A stretch of DNA of 64,000 nucleotides from positions 1,120,483 through 1,184,482 of the forward strand of contig NW_006921535.1 in the NCBI RefSeq assembly GCF_000340215.1, given 5' to 3'. This document shows positions 1 to 9,265 of this stretch, piece by piece (within the stretch, counting starts at the first letter, position 1; each line of letters opens with the position of its first letter). The DNA comes from Pseudocercospora fijiensis CIRAD86 (Eukaryota > Ascomycota > Dothideomycetes > Mycosphaerellales > Mycosphaerellaceae). Under the pieces are notes generated by a model that had not been told where the DNA came from, made no database searches, and saw only the letters and a list, made by a program, of their open reading frames with translations. A program made the translations under genes and the position numbers.

Positions 1-2
1 TC

Positions 3-1361
3 AGCCTTGAGCTGTTGATACTGGCGAGGCAGGTCGGCATGCTTTGTGACCTCTTTGTAGAAGACCTTGCTCTTTCGCTGAAGGGACTTCTTCGCCTTTG
101 ATAGCTCTCTAGCTGTTCGACCGTGCGAGCTCTGTGTCGTAGCGCTCAAAGCCATCGCCTCCTGCAGTGCGATTAGAGTCTTGCTCTTCTCGTTGAGCTG
201 CGCGGTAGTTTGAGAGGCTTCTCTAGCCTTGCGACGCAGGGCCTGGTTTTTCGCGATGTTCTTCCTGGCGAGATTCGCGACCTTTTGAGAATGATTTGAG
301 CTCATAGCCGACATCTCCTCGTCCTTGAAGATCAACGCCCGCGACATTTCATCGAGGGTATCCTTGATACGCGCCACTTCCCCTTCGAGATCTTGACATT
401 CTTTCGTCTGTGCATCGAGCTTGCTGCTGAGATCCTCCTTCCTGTCCAGCGCATTCGTCGTTTCTCGGAGGGATGTCTCAAGCTCAATTATTTTGGCCTC
501 CAGACCATGGTATTTGGTCGTCTGCTCATCATACTTGAGCTGAAGTGCTTTGCTGTCTTTCACAGCCTTATCGGTCCTCGGGCGCTGCATGCGCAGTTCT
601 AGAGAAGTGCACTCGCTGAGCTCCTTCGCAATCTTGAGCTGCCTATCAGAGGCCTTGAGAGCGGTCTCCATCGCCTTGTTATCCTCCTTGAGCTTCTTGA
701 ATCTCTCGGAATCAGAGGTTTTCTCAGTCGCTTGTACAGGTGGCTTAATCATGCTGACAGGCTCCTCCGCAGTCATAGTCCCGGCATTGACCATCTGAAT
801 CTCTGGCGTTCGTGGGTCGGGCCCCCTCACATGTTCCTCCGCGTTTCTCACCTGGACAATTCGAAAAGTTGTTCGATGACGCCAGATAGTGCCGGCGAAC
901 GCGATCGCAAAGAGGAACAGCTGATACTGGAGCGAGGTAGTCTGCGACACAAACCCAGCAGCCGGCAGGAGATCGGAGGCAATGTTGGCCATCATGACCA
1001 CGCTGTGGTACACTCGACAGAAATCCGCCTGGACAGACCCAGTTGGTGCGGAGAGCTCCAAGACAAGGAGCGCGACTTGCATGAGCGAGAAGAGGCCGCC
1101 CGCCTTGGGAGCTTCGAATGTATCGGCGTTAGCCCTACGGCCGGCGCTCGAATTTGGTTTCAGTGCCTGAGCACTCATGGCCTCGACGCCATTAGCGCTG
1201 TGTGGAAGCGCTGGCGGAGGCACGAGGAGTGGTGCAGGTGTGAGGAAGTCTTCCATAAGCACCTGTGGCGGTGCGTCGAGGGTCAGCGGCGTGTTGGTGA
1301 GCCTGCTGAACATGGCAGCGAACGCTGCCACGCGCGCAGGTCGCGCCAGAAAGGCGCCCAT
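3..1361 (-). CDS. Coiled-coil protein, C terminus beyond window
   Basis: Not recognised by name. A single reading frame is open from an ATG at 1361 down to the left edge (453 codons, no stop), so the C-terminal end lies outside. An in-frame stop at 1518-1520 with no intervening ATG supports this start; a second in-frame ATG lies at 1313. The N terminus (MGAFLARPARVAAF...) is rich in Arg, Ala and Phe without acids, as in mitochondrial presequences. Two hydrophobic stretches near residues 87-110 and 145-160 could be membrane segments. From about residue 218 onward the protein is Lys/Glu/Leu/Gln-rich with heptad-like spacing, suggesting a long coiled coil. Taken together it may be an organelle-anchored coiled-coil protein, but that is inference. 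Codon use and dinucleotides are normal, with no sign of RIP. Confidence 0.7.
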   Translation of the reverse strand, partial: MGAFLARPARVAAFAAMFSRLTNTPLTLDAPPQVLMEDFLTPAPLLVPPPALPHSANGVEAMSAQALKPNSSAGRRANADTFEAPKAGGLFSLMQVALLVLELSAPTGSVQADFCRVYHSVVMMANIASDLLPAAGFVSQTTSLQYQLFLFAIAFAGTIWRHRTTFRIVQVRNAEEHVRGPDPRTPEIQMVNAGTMTAEEPVSMIKPPVQATEKTSDSERFKKLKEDNKAMETALKASDRQLKIAKELSECTSLELRMQRPRTDKAVKDSKALQLKYDEQTTKYHGLEAKIIELETSLRETTNALDRKEDLSSKLDAQTKECQDLEGEVARIKDTLDEMSRALIFKDEEMSAMSSNHSQKVANLARKNIAKNQALRRKAREASQTTAQLNEKSKTLIALQEAMALSATTQSSHGRTARELSKAKKSLQRKSKVFYKEVTKHADLPRQYQQLKA

Positions 1362-2561
1362 GGTGTTGATGGCAGTCGAGGTGTCAGTGTGTCGCGGTGA
1401 TGTGTGGGAGGATGTGTTTGTGTCCTTTTGGAAAAGGGTTCGCTGTGGGATGGTTGTTCGCGCAGCGATGTCGAAATTTGGAGTTGTTTCCAGGCAGACC
1501 ACGCGGTTGCCATCGCGCTAGTGACGCGCGGCAGGGCGGATGTGCCGAGAAGTGGGGCTTCAGAAGGAAGCGTGAGTGAATGAAGAAGCTCAGCCAAGCT
1601 CACGGCTGCCCTCACGACAGCGCTAGCTTCAACAACTAGCAGCACTCCATTCACATTGAGCAACCTCCTCCGCGCTTGAATCGATGTATTCGTGGGCTGA
1701 ACGTCGTTGTTGTTGAACGTTTGCTGCCTTGTCCATGGCTACGTGAGCTAGGCTGCTTAGGAGCAGCTTTGTATGCTGTTCTATACGTTGTTAGCCTAGA
1801 GTTTGTCATTATAAGCTGGCCTCGCGATCAGTATGCTATACGAAATTGTCATAGATATGCGCAATAAACAGCAGGCGTCGCCTGTCATTAAATGTGATGT
1901 GTCTCCTGCTTACCAACATGGCGCCAGGCGCTTGTCTTAGACGCCATGTATTTTGCTCTTTCATACAGACATCACCGGTTTAGCTGCACAGGCTTTCCAT
2001 ACAAACCTACATCCGAGACTTTCAGGCCAAGGTCGCCCATTCAGCAGCAAGCACTGCACAGACTTGAAAACCGGTGGAATTGTGCTCCTGCACAGCGAGG
2101 CTCGTGGGCTCCTCACGTACGTCCGATGTTCCCGCGATCTATTCTCGGGCATTTTGAGATGCTTTCTTACGACCTCCTCTTCCGGCCATCCTCGTTTCTG
2201 TGACCTCTTTATCCGTTGTCTTCTCTTCGCGCTCGTGCGCTTGGCTAGGCTCCCTACTACGAGTTGAGTATTGAGAATCGCAGAACATTGCTGTCAGAAT
2301 TTCGACCGAATCTACGAGCAAGATTGGTCGTTGTATTACGATGTTCTGTAGCCATTGCTGGTGATGAAGCAAGGAGCGTGAAAGGTGAGGTCCACTAACA
2401 ACTTTCCTCCGTTTTCGGCTGGTGCTGTCCCAAAGTGGCAATGCCGACGAATTCAATGATGGTTCAAAAAAGGCATGATAGGAGCAGGGAAAGGCTTCGT
2501 TTCTGGACGGAAATGTGCATATGGCCAGACTTAGTTCATACATTTGGTATAACATAATGTA
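1362..2561. other. Intergenic region, no gene supported
   Basis: About 1.2 kb between two minus-strand genes. It should hold the promoter of the coiled-coil gene and the 3' end of the gene at 2562-3539. Several short ORFs occur on both strands, but none has a recognisable domain. A minus-strand start at 2193 (MAGRGGRKKAS...) is followed by a stop and, further on, a GTACGT donor-like hexamer near 2121, so a small spliced gene cannot be fully excluded. Composition is ordinary genomic. Confidence 0.5.
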
Positions 2562-3539
2562 CTACCTCCCTCCACTTGCCCAGAATGCATCCAAATGTTC
2601 TTGCCTCACTTCAAACGCCCAATGATGGCAAGTCTGATGCATTACAGGACTGACCTCCGGCGCATCTTCATCGCCCCCGTCATCAAACACTTCCCTGACT
2701 CCCAGCTGCATGTACTTCTTGAGAAGCATTCTCCTCCATCGTCCAGCCTCGCCAACACATTTCTTCCATCTGCTGACCTGCCTAGCATCGTCGTCGCACC
2801 TCCGACCACGAAAGAAGCGCGTGTACCATTGAAACCAGCCTCGAACATCATGCTCATGCGAGATCCATCCAGCAGCTTCCCATTGCTCAATGGACTGGCC
2901 GCAGGCGACTTTGAATTTATTGACATCCGCGTCGTATGAGGGACTTGTTAGGAATGTCCCAACATTCAGACCAGAAATCCAGTCTTCTGGCAACTCTTGC
3001 CAGTCATTCTCGACAACTATTTTAAGCTTGCGTGATCGAAGTGGGCGATAATAAGAGCCGCCAAAGCAGCCTTGTCGGAGCATTTCTTCTGGTGATTTAT
3101 TTGGTGTGAAGTCAGGAAAGTCCTCGAAATGGAAGACCTGAAATTCGTCTCTCGCTGGCGAAGAAGCCTCGGCCTTCCAATTCGTCCATCCTGCTTTGAT
3201 CTCGTTGATATCCTTGGTGGGCACAAGAGGTTCGTCGTTGGTGATTGAACCTAGGTCTGCGTCTCGATTTTTCTTTGCTTTCTTTGGACCCGATCTCGGC
3301 AGTCTTATTGGCTTCGATGCTTCTTCATCTTTGTAGCTTGGTTTCACAGGTGCTGCTGCGATGCGAGCTGAAGTCCTTGATGGTGCCGTCCTTTCCTGAG
3401 TGATCTTTCGCTTCTTGGCCGGAGCTGTGCCATCTGAATTTCGTGGTTGCTTTGTAAAGACAGGTTTGATGTCGAGATCGGCAAGCAATTTCTGGTTCCG
3501 CTTGATCTTCTCGAGCCGACGCGTCTCGTAGTCATTCAT
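2562..3539 (-). CDS. Conserved fungal protein of unknown function, Trp-rich C-terminal domain
   Basis: A 325-residue intronless ORF. The start is the ATG at 3539 (ACAATGAATG, A at -3); the frame can be extended two codons to a TTG, but that is not a likely fungal start. Residues 1-25 (MNDYETRRLEKIKRN...) resemble the N terminus of WDR76/Cmr1-type proteins. Residues 30-110 are basic and low in complexity, with nuclear-localisation-like clusters (AKKRK, PKKAKK). The C-terminal half is the conserved part: GGSYYRP at 160-166, CGQ...WEAAGW at 213-225, RGWFQWYTRFFRGRR at 233-247, and HQTCHHWAFEVRQEHLDAFW near the end. I recall this W/R/C pattern from uncharacterised proteins of many ascomycetes. 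A nuclear, nucleic-acid-related role is inferred only from the basic N terminus. It is divergently spaced from nothing: the next gene upstream, HIS5, is on the same strand. Confidence 0.75.
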   Translation of the reverse strand: MNDYETRRLEKIKRNQKLLADLDIKPVFTKQPRNSDGTAPAKKRKITQERTAPSRTSARIAAAPVKPSYKDEEASKPIRLPRSGPKKAKKNRDADLGSITNDEPLVPTKDINEIKAGWTNWKAEASSPARDEFQVFHFEDFPDFTPNKSPEEMLRQGCFGGSYYRPLRSRKLKIVVENDWQELPEDWISGLNVGTFLTSPSYDADVNKFKVACGQSIEQWEAAGWISHEHDVRGWFQWYTRFFRGRRCDDDARQVSRWKKCVGEAGRWRRMLLKKYMQLGVREVFDDGGDEDAPEVSPVMHQTCHHWAFEVRQEHLDAFWASGGR

Positions 3540-3752
3540 TGTCAAAAGACGTCGGTGTAGCGAACGTCGAAGCTCTTGTCACACAATCGAGAAGACGCGA
3601 ACCGCGTCCACCAGTGACGTCATGCGCCAAGAGATCGCGAGAGATCAAGATCGGCGAGCAGATGAGATCCTCTTCTGTCGCCTATGGTATTGTTCTACTT
3701 CGATATCCCATTTTTAAGCCCACACCAATATGTAGCAGGCCAGCCTCTACGC

Positions 3753-5153
3753 CTACGCAATGACTCCGTTTGCATCTTTCTCCTTCACCTCTTCCCTTTC
3801 CTTTGAATTCTTGCTCACTCGTCCAGCGTGCACATCTTCGAGCACGCTCTGAAGCTCCTTGAGGAAGCGTGCTACCTCGGTCTCTGTTCCAACGGTGATA
3901 CGAAGACATCCCAGACAGCCAAGTTCCTTGCCTCTGAAACGAACGACGACTCCTCTTCGTTCTGCAAGCCTCTCGTACACCTGCAATGCAACCTCGTTGC
4001 TCGCCTTTCCCTGCGCATCACACATCTCCACCAGCAAGAAATTGCTAGCCGTTCCTCCTCGAAACCGTCCTACTCCAGTGATCTTCGGCATCTCGGCAAG
4101 CAAGCGGTCTCTTTGCTCTAATATCTGCTCCCGGTGCTTATACATCACCTGCAGGTTTTCCGCTTCGAGTGCTTGAATTGCGAGTTGTGATGTTGGGTTG
4201 GAGATGTTGTATGGGGCCTTCAGACTGTTCAGCAGCCTGGCGACTTCTGGACTGGTGAAAGCAGCTCCCAGCCTGATGCCTGCCAGACCAAAGGCCTTGG
4301 ACAATGTCTGCATTACAACCAGGTTTGGCCACTCTGCTACCCACTCAGCCAACGATGAGCCTTCAGGTGCGAAGTCGATGTATGCTTCGTCAAGTACGAC
4401 CAGTCCATTCCAGGTGGAATGCTCCAGAACCTTGCGAACCGCATCTTTACTGACCAGACTTCCGGTCGGATTACCAGGACTGCATAGATACACCATTTTG
4501 ATCGAGGCATCTTTTGACAAGGCTTCGTTGATCTTCTCTGGCTGTGCTGCAAAGTCATGGTCGGCATCTAACGGCACCTTAACGATATCTACATCGTTTA
4601 CACAAGCCGACACAGCATACATGCCATATGTAGGAGGGCAGGTGAGGATCTTGTCCTGGCCAGGCCTGCAGAAGGCTCGGAGAAGTGCATCGATAGCTTC
4701 ATCACTACCGACACCTACGAACAGGTTGTCAGGAGTCAAGTTCTTCTGTGTATGGACATGAGTGTTGCGCAAGTTGATCAACTTTTGCTTCAGTTCGTGC
4801 TGGTGTCTGGAATGGATCAGCAAAGGTGTTTTGGTGAGTCACTGACTTGAACGAATTGATACATACGGATCAGGGTAGCGATTCAAACCAAGGAGGTCAA
4901 TCTGAATATTGGAGGCACTGCCATTTGCCAGCTTTCCATCGTTCGTCAAAGCAAGTCCAGGCCCGTATGCATTTTCATTGGCATCGAGCAAGATGTTCGT
5001 GCCGTCATCCTTGTAGTCACTGAGAGAAATGCGAGGTTAGTCATTGCCACTTCCTATTCCGCACGGACAGGTCCGGCCTTACTCTCGTGCACATCTGTAC
5101 GGCTCAAGCTTGAGGATATTCGGCCTCGCGCAGGTGTTGATGTCGAATGGCAT
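3753..5153 (-). CDS. HIS5: Histidinol-phosphate aminotransferase (three exons)
   Basis: Histidinol-phosphate transaminase, a class I/II PLP enzyme that converts imidazole-acetol phosphate plus glutamate to histidinol phosphate in histidine synthesis. Exons: 5083-5153, 4867-5019, 3753-4806, joined to 425 codons (the yeast enzyme is about 385). Exon 1 gives MPFDINTCARPNILKLEPY; exon 2 gives the family block LLDANENAYGPG; the second junction restores RYPDPHQ. Later landmarks are GSDEAID (108-114), SPGNPTG (184-190), DEAYIDF (214-220), the PLP lysine in TLSKAFGLAGIR (K245), and LRITVGT (376-382), whose Arg binds substrate phosphate/carboxylate in the family. The last 30 residues are Lys/Glu-rich and not typical. 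Both introns have canonical borders and keep phase. The gene is intact and free of RIP although retrotransposons begin 588 bp upstream of its ATG. Confidence 0.95.
4807..4866 (-). other. HIS5: HIS5 intron 2 (60 nt)
   Basis: Minus-strand donor GTATGT, branch candidate GCTGATCC, acceptor TTCCAG. Removing it joins GAT CC to A CAC CAG, restoring RYPDPHQ, the conserved RYPDP block of this aminotransferase family. Phase 2. A TGACTC hexamer also lies inside the intron near 4836-4841, which could be chance. Confidence 0.93.
5020..5082 (-). other. HIS5: HIS5 intron 1 (63 nt)
   Basis: Minus-strand donor GTAAGG, a perfect branch sequence GACTAAC ending about 16 nt before the acceptor, and acceptor CTCTCAG. 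Removing it joins ...CGA GA to T GAC TAC, giving RDDYKDDG, the expected run before LLDANENAYG. Phase 2. Confidence 0.93.
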
Positions 5154-5221
5154 GGTTGGATGTCAAAATTTGTGGATGTATCGACGTACTCGGCTGATCG
5201 CTAGAGGCAAACCCGGAATCG

Positions 5222-5227
5222 GAGTCA
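5222..5227 (-). promoter_or_regulatory. Candidate Gcn4/CPC1 (general amino-acid control) site
   Basis: TGACTC on the HIS5 coding strand, 69-74 bp upstream of the ATG; the reverse reads GAGTCAC. Gcn4 and its filamentous orthologue CPC1/CpcA bind TGACTCA-like sites upstream of histidine genes, so position and gene fit the known regulation. The match is the six-base half plus one flank, and the site may lie in the 5' leader. Confidence 0.5.
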
Positions 5228-5690
5228 CAGTCAGCAGGCCAGACTCGCCAGATCACCAGACCCCTGCAAGTGCGTCGGTCCGTTCATACCGAGGGCTTTT
5301 CGCATGTGATTGCGCCCGTTATCATTTGGCAAAGTGGCCCCAAGCAAATTTTAGGTGAGCCATGTGGTGTGCTTCAGCTTTGGGTAGCTCGTGGACTTCC
5401 ATCAAGAACGCCTGAAGGATTCCAATAGGCGTCGCTGCCACTTTGTTATCACGAAGACGCCGATTTACTGATTACGGGCGAAGCCACTTGATCATCCCCG
5501 ACTATGTCATCGCGATCACGTCAAACCTGATTTTATTATCTACATCGATCTGGTCCCCTACGACGTTCGTGCGACCACGCAGACGCAGACGGAGAAGCGA
5601 TAAAGGGAACACTTTTGACCGCCGTTCAACCACACCGCTTAGTGTTTCTTCCTCCAGCTGCACGCTATCACGCACAGCGCAGTGGATTAC

Positions 5691-5698
5691 TTACGTAA
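5691..5698. promoter_or_regulatory. TTACGTAA bZIP-type palindrome
   Basis: A perfect 8-bp palindrome 538 bp upstream of the HIS5 ATG and 43 bp before the first retrotransposon base. TTACGTAA is the preferred site of Yap-like bZIP factors in fungi. A single 8-mer can occur by chance. Confidence 0.25.
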
Positions 5699-5740
5699 TA
5701 CTGCATTGCCGGCGGTTGAATTGGCTTCGTTAATTGCCTA

Positions 5741-5834
5741 TGTTCTATCTCCTCTATAGTCTAAAATACAGTGTAGAAAATTCTTTAAGCTAAGAAGTTA
5801 CGTACCTATTATGTAACTAAGCTGACGCGTTACA
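5741..5834 (-). repeat. Element F 3' LTR (94 bp)
   Basis: In element sense it begins TGTAACGCG and ends GATAGAACA, a proper TG...CA pair, and directly follows a G-rich polypurine tract. Only this LTR is in the window, so its limits rest on the termini and the tract, not on comparison of two copies. Confidence 0.6.
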
Positions 5835-6687
5835 CACCCCCTTAGCTTGTACAAAAGGGTTTTAGGCAAGGTAGTTAATGCTTCTTTATATATAAACAAA
5901 AGAAAATTAATCCTTTCAACTCCTTATATAGTACTTTATTAAAACACTAAAAAAATGGTTTAAATCTACACTATATATAAGAGAGTCTTATTTTATACTC
6001 CGATTACCCTAGAAGGATATTGTTACATAATCCGGACTATATGTGCACCTTTATATATAGTCCCTATTACTAGGAACTGTTGTCTTCCTACGTAGTCTAA
6101 GTATAGACCGACACTATTAAGCCTTATTTAAGTACTCGTATCGTATAGTAAAGTTAGTTTAGCTAAACTAAGCCTATTATATTATTACTATCGGTTATTA
6201 TATTAATCGCATAGGTAGCGTCTATTTAATTAGATAAAGGATTAAGTAAGATGTGCATTAGTTAAATAGATTTAATAAATTAGGATAGGTAACTTAACTA
6301 AGGACGCTACCCTTAGTTAAGACTACTATACTATTATTACTAGCACTAATACAATCGCCGTAGACTTGTTATTAGTTAGTAGAAGTAACGTTCGAAGTAA
6401 TAATATAGGCGATAGTAACGTACCCTATAAAGTAAGGTTTCCTATACTATTTGTTTAGTCTATATTAGAAGGTAAGGTTAAATCCTTTGTTCTAATTAGT
6501 CGTCGTTATCGTATTAGACACTTTTGCTAGCGCCAATCGATAAAGGTATACTTAATCGACTTAGTTACAATTAATAGGGGGGAGGGGCGCCTACTACCTA
6601 TTATATAGAGTTGTCTTCGTATTACTAAAGAGGAAGAGGTTATTAGAGGAAGAGTTGCTTCCTTATCTACCCCTATAACTGTATATC
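5835..6687 (-). other. Element F region between pol and 3' LTR
   Basis: About 850 bp of TpA-rich sequence without a recognisable coding frame. Expected to be the 3' untranslated part of the copia element. A purine-rich run (GGGGGGAGGGG) at about 6579-6589 is on the opposite sense to the element's own polypurine tract. No function assigned. Confidence 0.5.
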
Positions 6688-6870
6688 TTAGTTAGTTGTT
6701 AGGTTAGGTAGTCTAGTTAGTCTTAGCTGTTTAATAAACCTCTTCTAGTTCTAAGGGCTATAGAGCTTAGTTATTCTATCGGCTAGCATGTCCTATATAG
6801 CTAGGTATTTGCATTGAATCCTTCTAGCCTTATGTTCTTGCCTTAGCTAGCACTAGTGAATATCTATATA

Positions 6871-7431
6871 GCGGAGCTTCGTGTCTAGTTTGCTAGCATT
6901 AGCCTTAATTGCGAGCGAAGCTCGCCTTACACTAACAAGGGTACTATAGTGGCTGATTGCGCCGAGTTGTTACTACGTGATTCCCCGGATTCTGAAAGCT
7001 GAAGCTCTAATTGGCTGAATTCTACAAGAACTGCTAGGACGGTACGGTAGAACTGAGCCTCCGGAAAATTACGTGCCTAATGCCAACTATAACAAAACCT
7101 GCAACGACTACGACTAGCGACCTGCAACGACTACGACTAGCGACCTGTAACGACTAGCGACCTATAACGACTAGCGACCTGCAACGACTAGCGACCTATA
7201 ACGACTAGCGACCTGTAACGACTAGCGACTAGCGACCTGCAACGACTACGACTAGCGACCTGCAACGACTACGACTAGCGACCTGCAACGACCACGACTA
7301 GCGACCTGCAACGACTAGCGACCTACAACGACTAGCGACCTGCAACGACTAGCGACCTGCAACGACTAGCGACCTATAAGGGTATATAAGGCGGAAGCTT
7401 CGCTCGCACTTTGTAGGCACGCGGAGCCGCC
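6871..7431. mobile_element. 561-bp non-autonomous element inserted in copia RNase H
   Basis: Interrupts the RNase H domain between CDNIQTIR and LRYIDIH. The outer ends are imperfect inverted repeats (GCGGAGCTTCGTG at left, reverse of GCACGCGGAGCCGCC at right), with a second inverted pair further in (TGCGAGCGAAGCT at 6910-6923 against the same on the opposite strand near 7390-7410). Flanking TATA at 6867-6870 and 7432-7435 may be a target duplication. It has no ORF and retains TG and CA far more than its surroundings, so it either arrived after RIP or is too short to be targeted. A MITE is the simplest reading. Confidence 0.55.
7097..7378. repeat. Minisatellite of 17- and 23-bp units
   Basis: About 15 tandem units of aacgactagcgacctgc (17 bp), some with an extra cgacta giving 23 bp. 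Units differ at the tgc/tgt/tat position before the next aacg. Lies inside the 561-bp element and forms half of it. No spacers, so this is not a CRISPR array. Confidence 0.9.
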
Positions 7432-8313
7432 TATAAGCACATATTAATGCGGATAGTCTGTATATTGTCGCAGTATAGTATAGGAATGCTGTCTAAGGTA
7501 AGGCTAATATTGTTAAAGAAACGCTTCTACTAGATCAATTCTAAGCCTGCATATAAGGCAGCTAGTAGTTTAGCTTTAGTCGTAGATTTAGTAATAGTTA
7601 ACTGTCGTACTGCCTTCTAATTAACTAGTCTATTAAATAGGCTAAATATCTATCTCTCTAACGACTGTCTCGTCCCCTTGTAGTTACTATAGGATGCGTT
7701 AGAAGCTCCGTAGAATTTATAAAGCTGTTAGCTTAAATGAGCAGTAATTGTTAGTCCGTTTGCGTTATACTCTAAGCATAGGTCCTTCGTATTTAGTAGG
7801 TACCTAATATACTAGTCTGCTGCTGCTATATCTTCTGTCCGCGGGTTCTATAGAGCCTTAGACAATAAGGACACTGCCTTAGCTATGTCTAGCCTAGTTT
7901 AAACTGCTGTAAAGTTAAGTGACCCTATACGGCTTTAGTAGGCTAGGATCGCTAATAGATTAATTCGAGTAGAGTTATCTTCACTAGAAGTTAGTTTCTT
8001 ATATAGCTCGTATCTAGTTAGTAGGGGTGCTTTAGCTCTTCGACTAGCTATTACGATACTGTATCTTTAAGCTATCTTCTCGGTATATGCCTTCTAAGAC
8101 AGCTATAGTTTCCTGTTCTGCCTATCGCGTATAATTTCAATACTAAGGAACTATAAGAGCTTTCCTAGGTTACTAATTTCATATTCCTTTATTAACCTCT
8201 ACTTAAGGTCTATTGCCTTTTATATATGCTAGCGGTAATATAATAGTACAATGTCGTCTATATAGAAGAAGATAAATACCTGTTTGTCTAGGTCGGTATA
8301 TAGGCAGTCTACA

Positions 8314-8472
8314 TGTTAGGACTAAAGAGGTTACACGTAATTAGCATGTAACTAGACTCGAGTAAAGCTAGGGTCTTAATGCCTTAGGCAGGGCTTAGCG
8401 CTTAGCGTTAGGCTAACTAGCCTACCTTCCTCCCTCTCCTTTTAGATCTCTATCGAATACTATACTAATTCA
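8314..8472 (+). repeat. Element E 5' LTR
   Basis: Begins TGTTAGGACT and ends AATTCA. Same length (159 bp) as the copy at 22132-22290, with only transition differences such as TG to TA in the first two bases. Confidence 0.85.
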
Positions 8473-8774
8473 CTACTACCCTATCTACCTGCTAACATAA
8501 CCCTTCTTATATAGTATTCGATCTACCCTTTAAGGGCAGTAGCTAGATAGTTCTTATTTTAAGCTTTTAGCGGTATAGCTACAAATAAGACTAATCTAAC
8601 TATATTGCGCCTGAAGAACGGGACCTATACGTACTATTCTATCGAAACAACCGTACCAATTATCAAGTAAGGCCTTCTATACGGCCTATTATACTAAGTT
8701 AAGTATACTAGACCGATATCTACTAACTCCGCTATATCCGCATCTTAGGGGCTAATAATACATTATTAGTACTA
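8473..8774 (+). other. Element E leader, first part
   Basis: Noncoding start of element E after its 5' LTR, continuing at 15678 after insertion A. No tRNA-complementary primer site beginning TGG is visible directly after the LTR; the first bases are CTACTACCC. The last five bases, TACTA (8770-8774), are the target duplication of G1 copy A. Confidence 0.6.
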
Positions 8775-9120
8775 TGTTACGGTTACTCGCGACAGATCGT
8801 TAGGTGACTTCTTATTACGTGTAAGCCGAGGCTTCTTTAGAGAGGCTAATACAAGCGGGAGGTAGAGACAGAATAATTGGTATAAAGGTAATTCCAATCA
8901 GTAAGTAGGTAATATAAGTTGAACGCCTCGAGCTATAAGGGCATTCCGGCGTTCCTAAATACAAAGGAGACATCTTGTCTGTAGTCGTAAGCGACGTAAG
9001 CGACGCTATCGCTCTCGACCGCTCCTATCGCTCCTAGTAAGATAGAGCGACAGCTTAGCCTACTAGTCTTAGCGTCGCTCTAAGATTATATAAGGACTCT
9101 AACTAATCAGATCCGTAATA
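8775..9120 (-). repeat. G1 copy A 3' LTR (346 bp)
   Basis: Plus-strand read TGTTACGG...CCGTAATA; the last CA is mutated to TA. Adjacent inside is ctatccccctcctt, the complement of the polypurine tract AAGGAGGGGGATAG. Confidence 0.93.
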
Positions 9121-9265
9121 CTATCCCCCTCCTTAAGCGGGATAGTCCCTTATTCCGGAACTTTCTAATTCCAACTTCTTTACTATACTAAAGTTATTAA
9201 AGGACTTGTCTTCTCGTTAGCGTAAGGAAAATATCGCAAATAATATCCTTACCGACTGCCTCGAA

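Larger units (their letters stand above)
5154..5740. other. HIS5 upstream region
   Basis: A 587-bp stretch between the HIS5 ATG and the first retrotransposon base. Composition is normal and CA/TG are frequent, so RIP has not leaked into it. It holds two short ORFs with no recognisable product and two candidate bZIP sites, listed separately. Nothing else is recognised. Confidence 0.6.
5741..8313 (-). mobile_element. Element F: 3' part of a Ty1/copia retrotransposon, RIP-degraded
   Basis: A copia element on the minus strand. Its 3' LTR is at the left edge (5741-5834), preceded in element sense by a polypurine tract (AAGGGGGTG), then the end of pol. The right-hand part was separated by insertion of element E at 8314; traces may continue at 22291-22599. 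A small DNA-transposon-like insertion sits at 6871-7431. No upstream gag or integrase is seen in the window, so F is incomplete here. The left flank has no visible matching target duplication because the other end is missing. Confidence 0.8.
6688..8313 (-). pseudogene. Copia pol fragment: reverse transcriptase end and RNase H
   Basis: Minus-strand translation shows the copia RT catalytic box VFIFFYIDDIVLL near 8230-8265, then DIAKAVSLLSKAL and the RNase H run NYKGTRQSLE...STTKAKLLA. The final part, beyond the 6871-7431 insertion, reads LRYIDIH, LRQEH and DMLADRITK, matching the copia motifs LRHVDIHQHWLRQE and PADGLTK. Possible stop at 6688-6690. Many in-frame stops are TAA/TAG where CAA, CAG or TGG are expected, the RIP signature. 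Frames on both sides of the insertion rejoin in the order expected for RNase H. Confidence 0.85.

Noticed and set aside
2139..2555. Minus-strand ORF of 138 codons between the first two genes
   Set aside because: No recognisable domain, it overlaps other random ORFs of equal quality, and it lies in a stretch expected to be regulatory. A small spliced gene starting at 2193 was considered but the branch and acceptor signals are weak.
3540..3545. Start of the 2562-3539 gene two codons upstream at a TTG
   Set aside because: TTG starts are not expected in a fungal nuclear gene; the ATG at 3539 has an A at -3.
5044..5733. Plus-strand ORFs upstream of HIS5 (5044-5358 and 5443-5733)
   Set aside because: The first overlaps HIS5 exon 1 in antisense and the second has no recognisable content; both are compatible with chance.
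7097..7378. Regular short repeats resembling a CRISPR array
   Set aside because: Units are directly tandem without unique spacers and unit length varies between 17 and 23 bp; this is a minisatellite in a eukaryote.
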